Origin: UBA1402 sp964575345
GTDB taxonomy: Bacteria > Bacteroidota > Bacteroidia > Bacteroidales > UBA1402
DNA: 64,000 bases
Direction: 5' to 3'
Assembly (NCBI GenBank): GCA_964575345.1
Contig: CAZNQD010000002.1
Coordinates: forward strand, 24,781-88,780
How positions within the stretch are numbered: the first letter of the stretch is position 1; each line of letters opens with the position of its first letter. Position numbers and translations under genes: made by a program. The notes beneath the pieces were generated by a model. The model was not told the origin of the DNA, searched no databases, and saw nothing but the letters and a program-made list of their open reading frames with translations. Shown here one piece after another: positions 44,837 to 54,255 of this stretch.

Positions 44837-44844
44837 CAAATATA
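44837..44844 (-). promoter_or_regulatory. -7 promoter element of the pectate-lyase operon
   Basis: On the minus strand it reads TATATTTG, an exact TAnnTTTG, 22 bases before the first gene. No TTTG lies at the expected upstream distance, so an activator may be needed. The 225-base divergent region shared with the lyase-GH3 gene holds no other clear feature. Confidence 0.45.
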
Positions 44845-44949
44845 ATTACTTATGTGTGGTTTGGTTGTGAATCAGGCTTGTTTATAAGTTTTTTTGTAAT
44901 TATTGAAGCTATTTTCGGTTTGGCCTTAGCCTTGATTTAATAAATGTGA

Positions 44950-44957
44950 TATTTTTG
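44950..44957 (+). promoter_or_regulatory. Upstream -7 element of the lyase-GH3 gene
   Basis: TATTTTTG fits TAnnTTTG. It is the first of two such boxes 39 bases apart before the fusion gene; the -33 region here (TTAG) is poor. Confidence 0.35.
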
Positions 44958-44988
44958 CCTTATTCCTTTATTTAAAGGCAAAAAGAGC

Positions 44989-44996
44989 TATTTTTG
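44989..44996 (+). promoter_or_regulatory. Downstream -7 element of the lyase-GH3 gene
   Basis: TATTTTTG again fits TAnnTTTG. Transcription from it would begin near 45003, at the upstream ATG (45004), which favours the second ATG at 45040 as the translation start. Confidence 0.4.
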
Positions 44997-45039
44997 TCCT
45001 TCAATGCAAATTAAATTTGAATATAAATCAATAAGCATG

Positions 45040-48000
45040 AAATGCCAAACTTTTTTTCGTACAAGTCTGACAGGGCTACTTTTTCTCTTGAGTTTTAATC
45101 TTTTTGCCAAATTAAATAATTATCCGGTTCCTCACAGGGATACCATTCCGGCTTTTCCCGGAGCCGAAGGAGCCGGTAAATTCACTACCGGAGGCGCCGG
45201 AGGACGGGTATATATCGTTAACAAACTGGACGACGACGGAACGGAAGGGACCCTTAGATGGGCTTTGGAGCAAAAAGGTAAACGCACGGTGGTTTTTGCT
45301 GTAGATGGAACTATTTCGTTGAATCGCCATTTGGTCATTTCTAACGGCGATTTAACCATTGCCGGGCAAACTGCTCCCGGCCAGGGTATTTGTCTGAAAA
45401 ATTATCCATTGCAGATTTCTGCCGATAACGTAATTGTTCGCTATATACGCTCCAGAATGGGTGATGAGAGGGGCACTCAAAACGATGCCATGGGTGCCAT
45501 GCGCCAAAAGAATATTATTGTGGATCATTGCTCCATGAGCTGGAGTACCGATGAATGTGCCTCCTTCTATAATAATCAAAACTTTACCATGCAATGGTGC
45601 ATAATAAGTGAAAGCCTGGCCAGCTCCATCCACGAAAAAGGAGAACATGGCTATGGTGGCATTTGGGGCGGACAACCCGCGAGTTTTCATCACAATCTGA
45701 TTGCTCACCATACCAGCCGTACTCCCCGTTTTAACGGAAGCCGGCAAACTCACAGACCGCAGGACGAAAGAGTGGATTTCCGTAACAATGTCATTTACAA
45801 CTGGGGGCCGGTCAATGGTGCCTATGCAGGCGAAGGGGGCTTTTATAATCTGGTAAACAATTATTATAAACCGGGCTATGCCACTGTTCAGAATAAAAAA
45901 TTAATCAACCGCATTTTTGCACCCTGGGTCGGCAAAGTCAGTCCTGAATACCCCAAGGGTGAAACCGGCCGGTTTTATGTGTCAGGTAATTTTTTTGACG
46001 ACAGTTCTCCGGCCCTGAATCAAAAAAATAAGTCTGTGCTGGCAGCCGTGAATCAGGACAACTGGTTGGGTATACATCCCAACGAAGATTTCAAAGGGGA
46101 CTTGAACGAATTAAGAGTTGATAAGCCGGTTGAAATGGCTGAAATTAACACACAAAGCGCCCGGGATGCTTATCTTGCCGTTTTGGCCAATGCCGGTGCC
46201 TCGTTTAAACGAGATGACATTGACAGGCGAATTGTTGAAGAGACCCGAAACGGCATTTGCATCAATTACCAGAACGGTGGCACAGGTATAGTGGACAGCC
46301 AAAGCCAGCTGGGCGGCTGGCCCGTGCTCAAGTCTGCTCCGGCGCCGGCGGATTCCGATGCGGACGGCATGCCCGATGAATGGGAAAAGCTTAAGGGGCT
46401 GAATCTCAATGATACTGCAGACGGCAGCCTGTATCAGCTGAGTCCGTCTTATACCAATCTCGAGGTATACATGAATTCCCTGGTCAGCCGGCCTTGGGAA
46501 GATACCGCTTTGTCGGTGGATGAACGTATAGAATTGCTGGTATACGAAATGACTTTGGAAGAAAAATGTGCCCAGTTGGTCAACGGAGCACCGGGTATTG
46601 AACGCCTGGGCATATTACCCTATGATTGGTGGAGCGAAGCATTGCACGGTGTTGCCCGAAACGGCAGGGCTACCGTTTTTCCGCAGGCCATCGGCCTGGC
46701 GGCGACTTTCGACGAAGACTTGATTTTCAGAGTGGCCTCAGCCATTTCGGACGAAGCCCGGGCCAAGTTCAATGCATCCCGGGCTATGGAGCGTTACGAA
46801 CAATACTCCGGCCTGACCTTTTGGACTCCCAACGTAAATATCTTTCGTGATCCCCGCTGGGGCAGGGGGCAGGAAACCTACGGCGAAGATCCCTACCTGA
46901 CTTCGCGACTGGGAGCGGCTTTTGTACGCGGTTTGCAGGGAGACGACCCCGACTACCTTAAAACAGCAGCCTGTGCCAAACATTACGCTGTACATTCCGG
47001 CCCCGAAGCATTGCGTCATGAATTTGATGCCCATCCTTCTGCCAGGGATTTTTACGAAACTTATTTACCGGCATTTGAAACCCTGGTTAAAGAATCCAAA
47101 GTGGAAGCAGTAATGGGAGCATACAACCGGGTCTATGGTTTGCCGGCTTGCGGCAGCGCCTTGCTTTTGGATACTATACTCAGGCAACAATGGGGCTTTG
47201 AGGGACATATCGTGTCGGATTGCGGAGCAATCCGGGATTTTTATACTACACACAAGGTGGTACAAACTCCCGAACAGGCAGCTGCCATGGCGGCAAAAGC
47301 TGGTCTTAATGTAAATTGCGGTTCGGTCTATCAGCATTTAGGTGCAGCTATCGAACAAGGGCTGATAACAGAAGCCACTACAGATGATTTAATCCGCCCT
47401 CTGTTGAAGACCAAAATGAAGTTGGGATTCTTTGATCCCTCATCGGCCAATCCCTACAACAATATAGGCCCCGAAGTGGTTGAGTCGCCTGCTCACCTTG
47501 CTCTGAGCAGAGAGGCAGCCGGCAAATCCATAGTATTGCTCAAAAACGACAAAGGGGTGTTGCCTTTGGATAAAAATATTCGCAGTCTCTACATAACAGG
47601 GCCTTTTGCCGCCGATGCCAATGTCTTGCTGGGAAATTATTACGGTCTGAGTTCTTCGCTTTCTACTTTTTTAGAAGGGATTGTGGCAAAGTTGAACCCG
47701 GGCAGCAAATGCGATTACAAGCCCGGTATTATGATGGAAGGTGACAACCTGAATCCCATAGACTGGACCACAAACGACGCCAAAAAAGCGGAGGCCATGG
47801 TCGTTGTGCTGGGAGTCACTCCGCTCAGGGAAGGCGAGGAAGGAGAATCCATAGCTTCTGCACACAAAGGCGATCGCCCCGATTTGAACTTGCCCGAAAA
47901 TCAAGTGAGTTATTTGAAAAAACTGCGTCGCAACAACAATAAACCCATTATTGTAGTCCTGACCGGAGGCAGCCCCATTACCATGCCCGAAGTGGCAGAA

Positions 48001-48606
48001 CTGGCCGACGCCCTTTTGTTTGTCTGGTATCCGGGCCAGGAAGGCGGAAATGCCTTGGGTGACGTTTTATTTGGAGACGTAAATCCTTCCGGCAGGCTGC
48101 CGGTTACTTTTCCTAAGTCGGTAGATCAGTTACCGCCCTACGAAGATTATTCCATGAAAGAAAGGACCTATCGCTATATGACTCAGGATCCCCTGTATCC
48201 TTTTGGCTATGGGCTGAGTTATACCACTTTTGCTTACAGGGATGCGCAGCTGGAATCGGCCACCGTCAAAAGAGGCCAGCCCCTGAAGATGGAAATCAGC
48301 GTCGAAAATACAGGCAAGTGTCCGGGAGAAGAAGTGGTACAGTTTTATCTCAGCAAACCCGGGGCAGGGAGCACTGGCCCCTTCAGTTCCCTGATTGGTA
48401 TCAGGCGGGTTAAACTTGAGCCCGGTCAATCTCAGCTCCTGGAATTTGAAATCAGCCCCGATGCCATGACTTCGATAGACGATAAGGGGAAAAAACAATT
48501 GCTCAGGGGAGATTATACCCTGATTGTATCTGCAGCTGCTCCGGTTAAGAAAAGCGAGGAACTGGGTGTTAGTAATCGTGTAGATTTAAATTTTAGAATG
48601 AAATAA
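45040..48606 (+). CDS. Pectate lyase-GH3 glycosidase fusion protein
   Basis: 1188 residues from ATG 45040, chosen because MKCQTFFRTSLTGLLFLLSF then begins a proper signal peptide; ATG 45004 would add 12 residues before it. Residues about 35-475 are a complete PL1-like beta-helix (FPGAEGAGKFTTGGAGGRVY, DHCSMSWSTDECASF, RVDFRNNVIYNWG) with one calcium-binding repeat (DSDADGMPDEWEKLKG). From about residue 488 a complete GH3 enzyme follows: WWSEALHGVAR, NVNIFRDPRWGRGQETYGEDP, nucleophile Asp727 in GHIVSDCGAI, the second alpha/beta domain and a fibronectin-III-like end (YPFGYGLSYTTFAY). The GH3 part resembles beta-xylosidase/arabinosidase types. Both parts are full length, and the frame is continuous without N, so the fusion is real. 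Confidence 0.88.
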   Translation, partial: KCQTFFRTSLTGLLFLLSFNLFAKLNNYPVPHRDTIPAFPGAEGAGKFTTGGAGGRVYIVNKLDDDGTEGTLRWALEQKGKRTVVFAVDGTISLNRHLVISNGDLTIAGQTAPGQGICLKNYPLQISADNVIVRYIRSRMGDERGTQNDAMGAMRQKNIIVDHCSMSWSTDECASFYNNQNFTMQWCIISESLASSIHEKGEHGYGGIWGGQPASFHHNLIAHHTSRTPRFNGSRQTHRPQDERVDFRNNVIYNWGPVNGAYAGEGGFYNLVNNYYKPGYATVQNKKLINRIFAPWVGKVSPEYPKGETGRFYVSGNFFDDSSPALNQKNKSVLAAVNQDNWLGIHPNEDFKGDLNELRVDKPVEMAEINTQSARDAYLAVLANAGASFKRDDIDRRIVEETRNGICINYQNGGTGIVDSQSQLGGWPVLKSAPAPADSDADGMPDEWEKLKGLNLNDTADGSLYQLSPSYTNLEVYMNSLVSRPWEDTALSVDERIELLVYEMTLEEKCAQLVNGAPGIERLGILPYDWWSEALHGVARNGRATVFPQAIGLAATFDEDLIFRVASAISDEARAKFNASRAMERYEQYSGLTFWTPNVNIFRDPRWGRGQETYGEDPYLTSRLGAAFVRGLQGDDPDYLKTAACAKHYAVHSGPEALRHEFDAHPSARDFYETYLPAFETLVKESKVEAVMGAYNRVYGLPACGSALLLDTILRQQWGFEGHIVSDCGAIRDFYTTHKVVQTPEQAAAMAAKAGLNVNCGSVYQHLGAAIEQGLITEATTDDLIRPLLKTKMKLGFFDPSSANPYNNIGPEVVESPAHLALSREAAGKSIVLLKNDKGVLPLDKNIRSLYITGPFAADANVLLGNYYGLSSSLSTFLEGIVAKLNPGSKCDYKPGIMMEGDNLNPIDWTTNDAKKAEAMVVVLGVTPLREGEEGESIASAHKGDRPDLNLPENQVSYLKKLRRNNNKPIIVVLTGGSPITMPEVAELADALLFVWYPGQEGGNALGDVLFGDVNPSGRLPVTFPKSVDQLPPYEDYSMKERTYRYMTQDPLYPFGYGLSYTTFAYRDAQLESATVKRGQPLKMEISVENTGKCPGEEVVQFYLSKPGAGSTGPFSSLIGIRRVKLEPGQSQLLEFEISPDAMTSIDDKGKKQLLRGDYTLIVSAAAPVKKSEELGVSNRVDLNFRMK

Positions 48607-48609
48607 ATT

Positions 48610-49350
48610 ATGAAACCACTTTATCATGTTGGAAGGTATTCCCAACTTATGTACAGGTGTTTTTCCAAACCTCAACGCCTGGGGGTGTTTCTTAAGCAGA
48701 CACTTAAAGAAATAGATTTACTAGGCGTCAACTCTCTTTTTATTACCCTGATTGTATCCCTTTTTATGGGAGCTGTTATGACCATTCAGACTCAGAATAA
48801 CATAGAAAATCCAATATTACCTTCTTATACCGTGGGCCTGGTTACCCGCGATACCTTGTTGCTTGAATTTTGCTCTATGGTTTTATGTTTGTTCCTTTCG
48901 GGAAATATCGGATCGAATATAGCTTCTCAGATAGGAACGATGCGAATTTCGGAACAAATTGATGCCATGGATATTATGGGAGTGAATTCTGCCAACTACA
49001 TTATTTTGCCCAAAATTGCAGCTGTAGTATTTTATGTTCCCATTCTGGTAGTATTCAGTATGTTTACCGGAATGTTGGGCGGATACCTGATTGCCTTATT
49101 TACCGACATCATTACCACCTCAAAATTTATTTATGGTATACAATATTGGTTTATAGAATGGTATGTGTATTACTCTCTGATAAAAGCGGCTGTTTTTGCC
49201 TTCATTATTGCCTCTGTATCGGCCTACTGGGGTTATTATGTGCGCGGAGGCACCCTCGAAGTTGGTAAAGCCAGTACCATGGCCGTTGTCACTTGTAGTG
49301 TGCTTATCCTGCTGGCTGACGTGATTTTAACTCAATTATTATTGCTATGA
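48610..49350 (+). CDS. mlaE: MlaE-family ABC transporter permease
   Basis: A 246-residue inner-membrane permease of the MlaE/TRAM type, which moves phospholipid between inner membrane and the periplasmic carrier in outer-membrane asymmetry systems. Five to six membrane helices are visible, with the family segment SGNIGSNIASQIGTMRISEQIDAMDIMGVN in the middle. It begins three bases after the stop of the lyase-GH3 gene, although the functions are unrelated, and overlaps the ATPase gene by four bases. The MCE substrate-binding protein (MlaD) usual in this operon is not adjacent. Confidence 0.9.
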   Translation: MKPLYHVGRYSQLMYRCFSKPQRLGVFLKQTLKEIDLLGVNSLFITLIVSLFMGAVMTIQTQNNIENPILPSYTVGLVTRDTLLLEFCSMVLCLFLSGNIGSNIASQIGTMRISEQIDAMDIMGVNSANYIILPKIAAVVFYVPILVVFSMFTGMLGGYLIALFTDIITTSKFIYGIQYWFIEWYVYYSLIKAAVFAFIIASVSAYWGYYVRGGTLEVGKASTMAVVTCSVLILLADVILTQLLLL

Positions 49351-50126
49351 TCGAAGTCAGGGATGTAAGTAAATCTTTCGTTGGTGATGAGCGTGTATTA
49401 AAACACATCAGTACTGAATTTCACAGCGGAAAAATCAACCAGATCATTGGGCAAAGCGGTTCGGGCAAAACGGTTTTATTGAAATGTATAGTAGGCCTGC
49501 ACACTCCCGATTCGGGCGATATACTTTACGACGGCAGAAGTTTCGCGGCCATGACTAAAAAAGAAAAGATGCAACTGTGCAGCGAAATCGGCATGCTCTT
49601 TCAGGGTTCGGCTTTGTTTGATTCTCTTACCATTGTCGAAAATGTGCTCTTCCCCATGCGAATGTTTTCCGATAAAAACGATAAAGAGCAACAAGACAGA
49701 GCCCGTTTTTGTCTCGAGAGAGTTGGCCTTTACAATGTTTTCGATATGTATCCCTCTGAATTGAGCGGAGGAATGCAAAAAAGGGCTGCCATTGCCCGGG
49801 CTATTTCGTTGAATCCCAAATATTTGTTTTGCGATGAGCCCAATTCGGGCCTGGATCCTCTGAGTGCCATCAAAATTGACGAATTGATTGTTGAATTGAC
49901 CAAGGAATTTCAGATGACCACCATCATCAATACCCACGATTTAAATTCGGTCTTAAGCGTGGGCGAGCATATTGTATTTATTCACAAGGGAGAAAAAGCC
50001 TGGGAGGGACCTAAAGAAAAAATTTTTATCTCGAATTGCCCAGAATTGAATGACTTTATTTTTGCCTCGGAAATGTTTCAGAAATTCAAAACCAATCTTG
50101 TCAGCGAGCAATCAGGGCAAATTTGA
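49347..50126 (+). CDS. mlaF: MlaF-family ABC transporter ATP-binding protein
   Basis: A 259-residue ATPase with Walker A GQSGSGKT, signature LSGGMQKR, Walker B LFCDEPNSGLDP and the switch His in NTHDLNSV. The MQKR form of the signature is typical of MlaF. It would energise the MlaE permease, whose gene overlaps it (ATGA). The C-terminal LNDFIFASEMFQKFK is longer than the bare ATPase core. Its role in lipid traffic is family knowledge. Confidence 0.92.
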   Translation: MIEVRDVSKSFVGDERVLKHISTEFHSGKINQIIGQSGSGKTVLLKCIVGLHTPDSGDILYDGRSFAAMTKKEKMQLCSEIGMLFQGSALFDSLTIVENVLFPMRMFSDKNDKEQQDRARFCLERVGLYNVFDMYPSELSGGMQKRAAIARAISLNPKYLFCDEPNSGLDPLSAIKIDELIVELTKEFQMTTIINTHDLNSVLSVGEHIVFIHKGEKAWEGPKEKIFISNCPELNDFIFASEMFQKFKTNLVSEQSGQI

Positions 50127-50135
50127 ACACTTAGT

Positions 50136-50903
50136 ATGAAAATCATCTCTTACAACCTGAACGGTATCCGATCGGCCCTGAGCAAAGAGTTAACAGCCTT
50201 TTTGCGGGAAGAAGCGGCCGACGTGGTCTGTTTTCAGGAAACCAAAGCCCGGCCCGACCAAATTGATTCTTCGGTGTTTTGGGAAATCGGTTACCCTTAT
50301 TGCTATTATCATTCTGCAGTGAAGAAAGGCTACAGCGGCGTAGCTATTTTATCCAAACAGCAACCCGACAGGATTGTGGTGGGCATGAACAATCCCAAAT
50401 ACGACAGCGAAGGCCGGGTGCTCAGAGCCGATTACGGCGATTTCAGCGTTCTTTGTGTCTATGTGCCCTCGGGCAGTATGGGCGATATGCGGCAGGAATT
50501 CAAAATGGAATTTTTGTCCGATTTTATCGAATTTGTCGGGGAGCTGCGCAAAGAACGTCCCCATTTGCTGATTTGCGGAGATTTTAATATTTGCCACAAG
50601 CCAATAGACATCAATCACCCCGAACGACATCAAAACGATTCCGGCTTTTTGCCCGAAGAAAGAGCCTGGATGGACGATTGGGCTCAAAGCGGCCTGATTG
50701 ATACCTTCAGACAGTTTGACCCTTCGCCCGAAAAATACACCTGGTGGAGCTTCAGAGCCGGTTCCAGAGCCAAAAACCTGGGTTGGAGAATCGATTACCA
50801 CTGGATTACAACGACACTGGAATCCAGGCTGAAAGGGGCGGCTATACGCTCAGGGGCCATGCATTCCGACCATTGCCCTGTGCTGGCAGAGCTCGATCTT
50901 TAA
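50136..50903 (+). CDS. xth: Exodeoxyribonuclease III (AP endonuclease)
   Basis: A 255-residue enzyme of the exonuclease III/APE1 family that repairs abasic sites. Conserved elements: ISYNLNGIRSAL, CFQETKARPDQID with the metal-binding Glu, ICGDFNICHKPIDI, the WTWWSFRAGSRAKN-like loop (here YTWWSFRAGSRAKNLGWRID) and the catalytic HSDHCPVLAEL. It is cytoplasmic and 9 bases after mlaF. Confidence 0.93.
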   Translation: MKIISYNLNGIRSALSKELTAFLREEAADVVCFQETKARPDQIDSSVFWEIGYPYCYYHSAVKKGYSGVAILSKQQPDRIVVGMNNPKYDSEGRVLRADYGDFSVLCVYVPSGSMGDMRQEFKMEFLSDFIEFVGELRKERPHLLICGDFNICHKPIDINHPERHQNDSGFLPEERAWMDDWAQSGLIDTFRQFDPSPEKYTWWSFRAGSRAKNLGWRIDYHWITTTLESRLKGAAIRSGAMHSDHCPVLAELDL

Positions 50904-50933
50904 ATAAGCTTTTATCTTTAAATCATAAATACT

Positions 50934-52112
50934 ATGGCTGTTAACCGAGATTCTTCTTCCTTATTCCGTCTTGTATTTTTCCTGGTCGCCCTGGCAATCA
51001 TAGTTGCTTCCACCTGGTTTTCGAACAACCTGGGTAAAGAACTGGCCGCTGAAGAACAGAAAAAAATCGAGCTCTGGGCCGAGGCTATACGGCTTTTGGC
51101 CCAGGAACCCCAGCCTGGCGAAGAAGATGTTCGTTTTGATTACACCCTCACCCTGAAAGTAATCGAAGGCAACACCAACATCCCGGTGATTCTCACCGAC
51201 GACGAGAACAATATTCAAAGCTATGCCAATCTGAATTTGTCCAAAAAAAATCCAGAGGCCGACCTGGAGATAAAAGCCGCACATTTGATACAAAAAAACA
51301 GGCATATTCGGGTAAAATTAGACGAAAACAGCTCGCAGTACGTATATTACGACGATTCCGATTTATTGAAAAAGCTCCGTTATTTTCCCTTTGTGCAATT
51401 GGGGGTAATGTTTGTTTTTCTGGCCGTCACCCTGGTTTCGCTCACCGTGTTCAAGAGATCGGAGCAAAACCGCGTATGGGTGGGTTTATCCAAAGAAACG
51501 GCGCATCAGCTGGGAACACCCATTTCGTCGCTTTTAGCCTGGGTGGAATTACTCAAGCTCAAAGAGATTGATCCCGTTCTGCTGGCAGAAATGGAAAAAG
51601 ACACGCAGCGTTTGCGCACCATTGCCGAACGTTTCTCCAAAATAGGCTCCAGGCCCGATGCCGAATACCATACACTGGCTCCGGTGGTGGACAACGCGGT
51701 CCATTACCTCAGGGGACGAAGCTCGCAAAAGATTCGTTTCCGTACGCATTTTCCCAACGAAGAATTGTCGGTATTGTTGAATATCCCTTTGTTTGAATGG
51801 GTCATCGAGAATTTGTGCAAAAACTCCATCGATGCCATGAACGGTGAGGGACAAATAGATATCGTAGTGAGCGAACAGAAAAAACAAGTCTTTATCGATG
51901 TTTGCGACGACGGCAAAGGCATACCCAAAAAACACTTCAAAGCCATTTTCCGACCGGGCTTTACCACCAAGGCACGCGGCTGGGGGCTGGGCCTGTCGCT
52001 GGTAAAACGAATTGTCGAAGAGTACCACAAAGGCAAAATCTTCGTCAAAAGCTCCGAGCCGGGCAAGGGTGCCTGCATCCGCATAGTATTGCACAAAGCC
52101 GTTAAAAGCTGA
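50934..52112 (+). CDS. Membrane-bound sensor histidine kinase
   Basis: A 392-residue kinase. Two membrane helices (about residues 10-28 and 150-170) enclose a roughly 120-residue periplasmic sensor domain. The phosphoacceptor is His191 in KETAHQLGTPISS, an H-box form common in Bacteroidota, and the ATPase part has an N-box (WVIENLCKNSIDAM), G1 (DVCDDGKGIP) and G2 (GWGLGLSLVKRIV). There is no HAMP domain, and no response regulator gene lies beside it, so the partner and signal are unknown. Its end overlaps the convergent outer-membrane protein gene by 11 bases. Confidence 0.88.
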   Translation: MAVNRDSSSLFRLVFFLVALAIIVASTWFSNNLGKELAAEEQKKIELWAEAIRLLAQEPQPGEEDVRFDYTLTLKVIEGNTNIPVILTDDENNIQSYANLNLSKKNPEADLEIKAAHLIQKNRHIRVKLDENSSQYVYYDDSDLLKKLRYFPFVQLGVMFVFLAVTLVSLTVFKRSEQNRVWVGLSKETAHQLGTPISSLLAWVELLKLKEIDPVLLAEMEKDTQRLRTIAERFSKIGSRPDAEYHTLAPVVDNAVHYLRGRSSQKIRFRTHFPNEELSVLLNIPLFEWVIENLCKNSIDAMNGEGQIDIVVSEQKKQVFIDVCDDGKGIPKKHFKAIFRPGFTTKARGWGLGLSLVKRIVEEYHKGKIFVKSSEPGKGACIRIVLHKAVKS

Positions 52113-54255
52113 ATTGGGCTCCCAGGTAATAGGTACGGCCCTGGTAGTGTGAAAAGGCTATTCTGGTTGAATAATCGGGCGAATAAAGAGAGGCTTTCTG
52201 GTTTTTTCGGTTCAGAATGTTCCCTACAGTAGCAAAGAGTACCAGCCTGCGTTGATTCTTTCCGAAGATCACCTGATTCAGGCTTACATCCAGTCTGAAA
52301 TAAGTATTGTATCTCTGAGAATTACAAGTTCCGAATTGAGGTTCAAAGGCGTAGGCCTCTGCAACATAACGGCCGCTTTCCGCAGGCGTATAGCGTAATC
52401 CTGTTCTATATACACCGCTGCAGGAAAGGCTTAGCATGTGTTTGCCTGTATAACTTAAATACGCTTTAAGAAAGCAGGGCAAGTCGTTTTCGGCTTTATG
52501 CCAACTACTGTCAGCCTTGATGCCGGCATTAAGCAGAGTATACGAAAAAGAGGCCCGGAATCTGCTCCATTCGTATTCCGTCGAGCATTCCAATCCCCGT
52601 ATCTTGCGTTGCAGTATTTTCATTCTGTATTCCGGGCCGTAATAAGTGGGCGACTCTTCCTGCTTACAGTAAGCAGCAAGCTGAATATACAGCTGCTCTC
52701 CCTGATAGGTATACTCCAGCGACAATTGTCGCGATGTTTGGAGCGAGAAGCGGGTATAGCGGTAAACAGGATAAAAGCAGGCCTGGTAGCTTCCGCCGCT
52801 GAGCAGAAAACTGTGTTCTTCCTCAAACTTCTTTCTGAGATTTACCTGATACGAAAGGTAAGCAGGAAGTTTGTCCGAGAGGATTTTTTTTCTTAGGCCC
52901 AAGCCCAGAGTGATTTGTCCTGGCAACTGAAGTTTGGCATAAAGCACGGCTTCGGGAATAAAGCAAGTAATGCTTGTGTCCTGATGCAGCATGGGCACCG
53001 AGTCGGACATGGAAAAAGCAAATGCAGGTTTGTCGGTTTTAAAATCCAGAGATAAATACTCGGCCGCAAGGCCTGTTTGCAACAAAAGAAAATCAAAGGG
53101 AAGAAATTTCAGATTCAGGGAAGTTTTCCATTCCCGTTCTTTTTGAACCGACTGCAAAACTCCCAAGCCAAAATCAGAGCGGCTCAAATTATTACCCAAA
53201 TTAAATTCCAGGTAAGAGCAGCCTTTGTGCCAGCCAAGATTAAAAACATTGAATTGTCTGATTTTTTGCGCAGTAGTGCCTACTTTTTTGCCAAAGGCAT
53301 AGTCTTCGGCCAGGAAGCTTTCGCTGATACCGTAGCTATAAAGATTAATAAAAGCAGCCTTTTTGTTCCATCTGAAATTCAGACCGGCATCGTCAGTACG
53401 AAAAGCTTTTATCCTGTTGCCGCCGGGATTGAAAAACAAATAGGGCTCAGAAAACTGATGATTGGCGTAGCATTGAACAAAAGCTTTTTTGCCCAGCCTT
53501 TGCGCCCTGAATAAACCAGCATTGGCCATCGATACAGACAGTTGTGTTTCGTCCTTTTCCATTTCGTTGCAGGTATGAATCTCCACCAGGCCTGAGAGCG
53601 CGTTTGTCCTGCTTAGTGGCGGATTCCCGGCATAGATAGTCATATCTTCGATCAATTCGGTATTGAAAAGGCTGAAATTACCCATGCCGCTCAGTTGGGT
53701 ATTACGGACCGGTGCCGTAATACTTATTCCGTTGAGCAGTACTTGAGCTGCGGAGGCCGGGCTGCCCCTGAATTCAGGATTGGCATTTTCGGCAGTGTTG
53801 CTCGAAGCCGGTAAAAAACTGAGGGCTTTCAGGGGATCACCGTCTGAGATCGGAGACAAATATATATCCAGTTTATCTACTTTCTGTAAAGAAAATTCTT
53901 CGCTAAGCCTGGGGTTGTGTTCAATTATAGCAGCCGTCAGCATACGGTTGTCTTCCTGTAATTTAAGCTCTGTAAAAGATGAAAAATCCAGGCCTTTCAG
54001 GGGAATATTCAAGGGTTTGTATCCTACAAAAAAGAGGAACAGGCTGTCGTCTGTTGCCGTATCGGGTATATCCAGACTGAAGTACCCTTTGGTGTCGGAG
54101 TAACAGCAACAATTGTCCAGTTGTTTTAAACAAACAAGAACAGAAAAAAGGCCGTTTCCGTGTTGATCGCAGACCCTACCCTCGAGCAAGGAATGGGCCT
54201 GAATACACAAAGGTAAGAGGCAGGCAAGGCTCAGGATAAAACCAGGTTTGACCAT
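52102..54255 (-). CDS. TonB-dependent-receptor-like outer-membrane protein of the peptide operon
   Basis: 717 residues from the ATG at 54255, where MVKPGFILSLACLLPLCIQA begins a signal peptide; a frame opening at 54396 would overlap the upstream gene by 166 bases. Residues about 25-110 form a carboxypeptidase-regulatory-like domain (EGRVCDQHGNGLFSVLV), about 140-250 look like a TonB plug (FRGSPASAAQVLLNGISI; GLVEIHT), and the rest is a beta-barrel with the C-terminal aromatic signal YLGAQFSF. It overlaps the M50 protease gene by 25 bases, so it belongs to the azol(in)e peptide operon as its last gene. It may carry the product across the outer membrane, in or out; direction is unknown. No SusD partner is present. 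Confidence 0.75.
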   Translation of the reverse strand: MVKPGFILSLACLLPLCIQAHSLLEGRVCDQHGNGLFSVLVCLKQLDNCCCYSDTKGYFSLDIPDTATDDSLFLFFVGYKPLNIPLKGLDFSSFTELKLQEDNRMLTAAIIEHNPRLSEEFSLQKVDKLDIYLSPISDGDPLKALSFLPASSNTAENANPEFRGSPASAAQVLLNGISITAPVRNTQLSGMGNFSLFNTELIEDMTIYAGNPPLSRTNALSGLVEIHTCNEMEKDETQLSVSMANAGLFRAQRLGKKAFVQCYANHQFSEPYLFFNPGGNRIKAFRTDDAGLNFRWNKKAAFINLYSYGISESFLAEDYAFGKKVGTTAQKIRQFNVFNLGWHKGCSYLEFNLGNNLSRSDFGLGVLQSVQKEREWKTSLNLKFLPFDFLLLQTGLAAEYLSLDFKTDKPAFAFSMSDSVPMLHQDTSITCFIPEAVLYAKLQLPGQITLGLGLRKKILSDKLPAYLSYQVNLRKKFEEEHSFLLSGGSYQACFYPVYRYTRFSLQTSRQLSLEYTYQGEQLYIQLAAYCKQEESPTYYGPEYRMKILQRKIRGLECSTEYEWSRFRASFSYTLLNAGIKADSSWHKAENDLPCFLKAYLSYTGKHMLSLSCSGVYRTGLRYTPAESGRYVAEAYAFEPQFGTCNSQRYNTYFRLDVSLNQVIFGKNQRRLVLFATVGNILNRKNQKASLYSPDYSTRIAFSHYQGRTYYLGAQFSF

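Noticed and set aside
48610..50126. MlaE/MlaF as the exporter of the azol(in)e peptide
   Set aside because: They lie on the opposite strand, are separated from the peptide operon by xth and the kinase, and their motifs are those of phospholipid transport.
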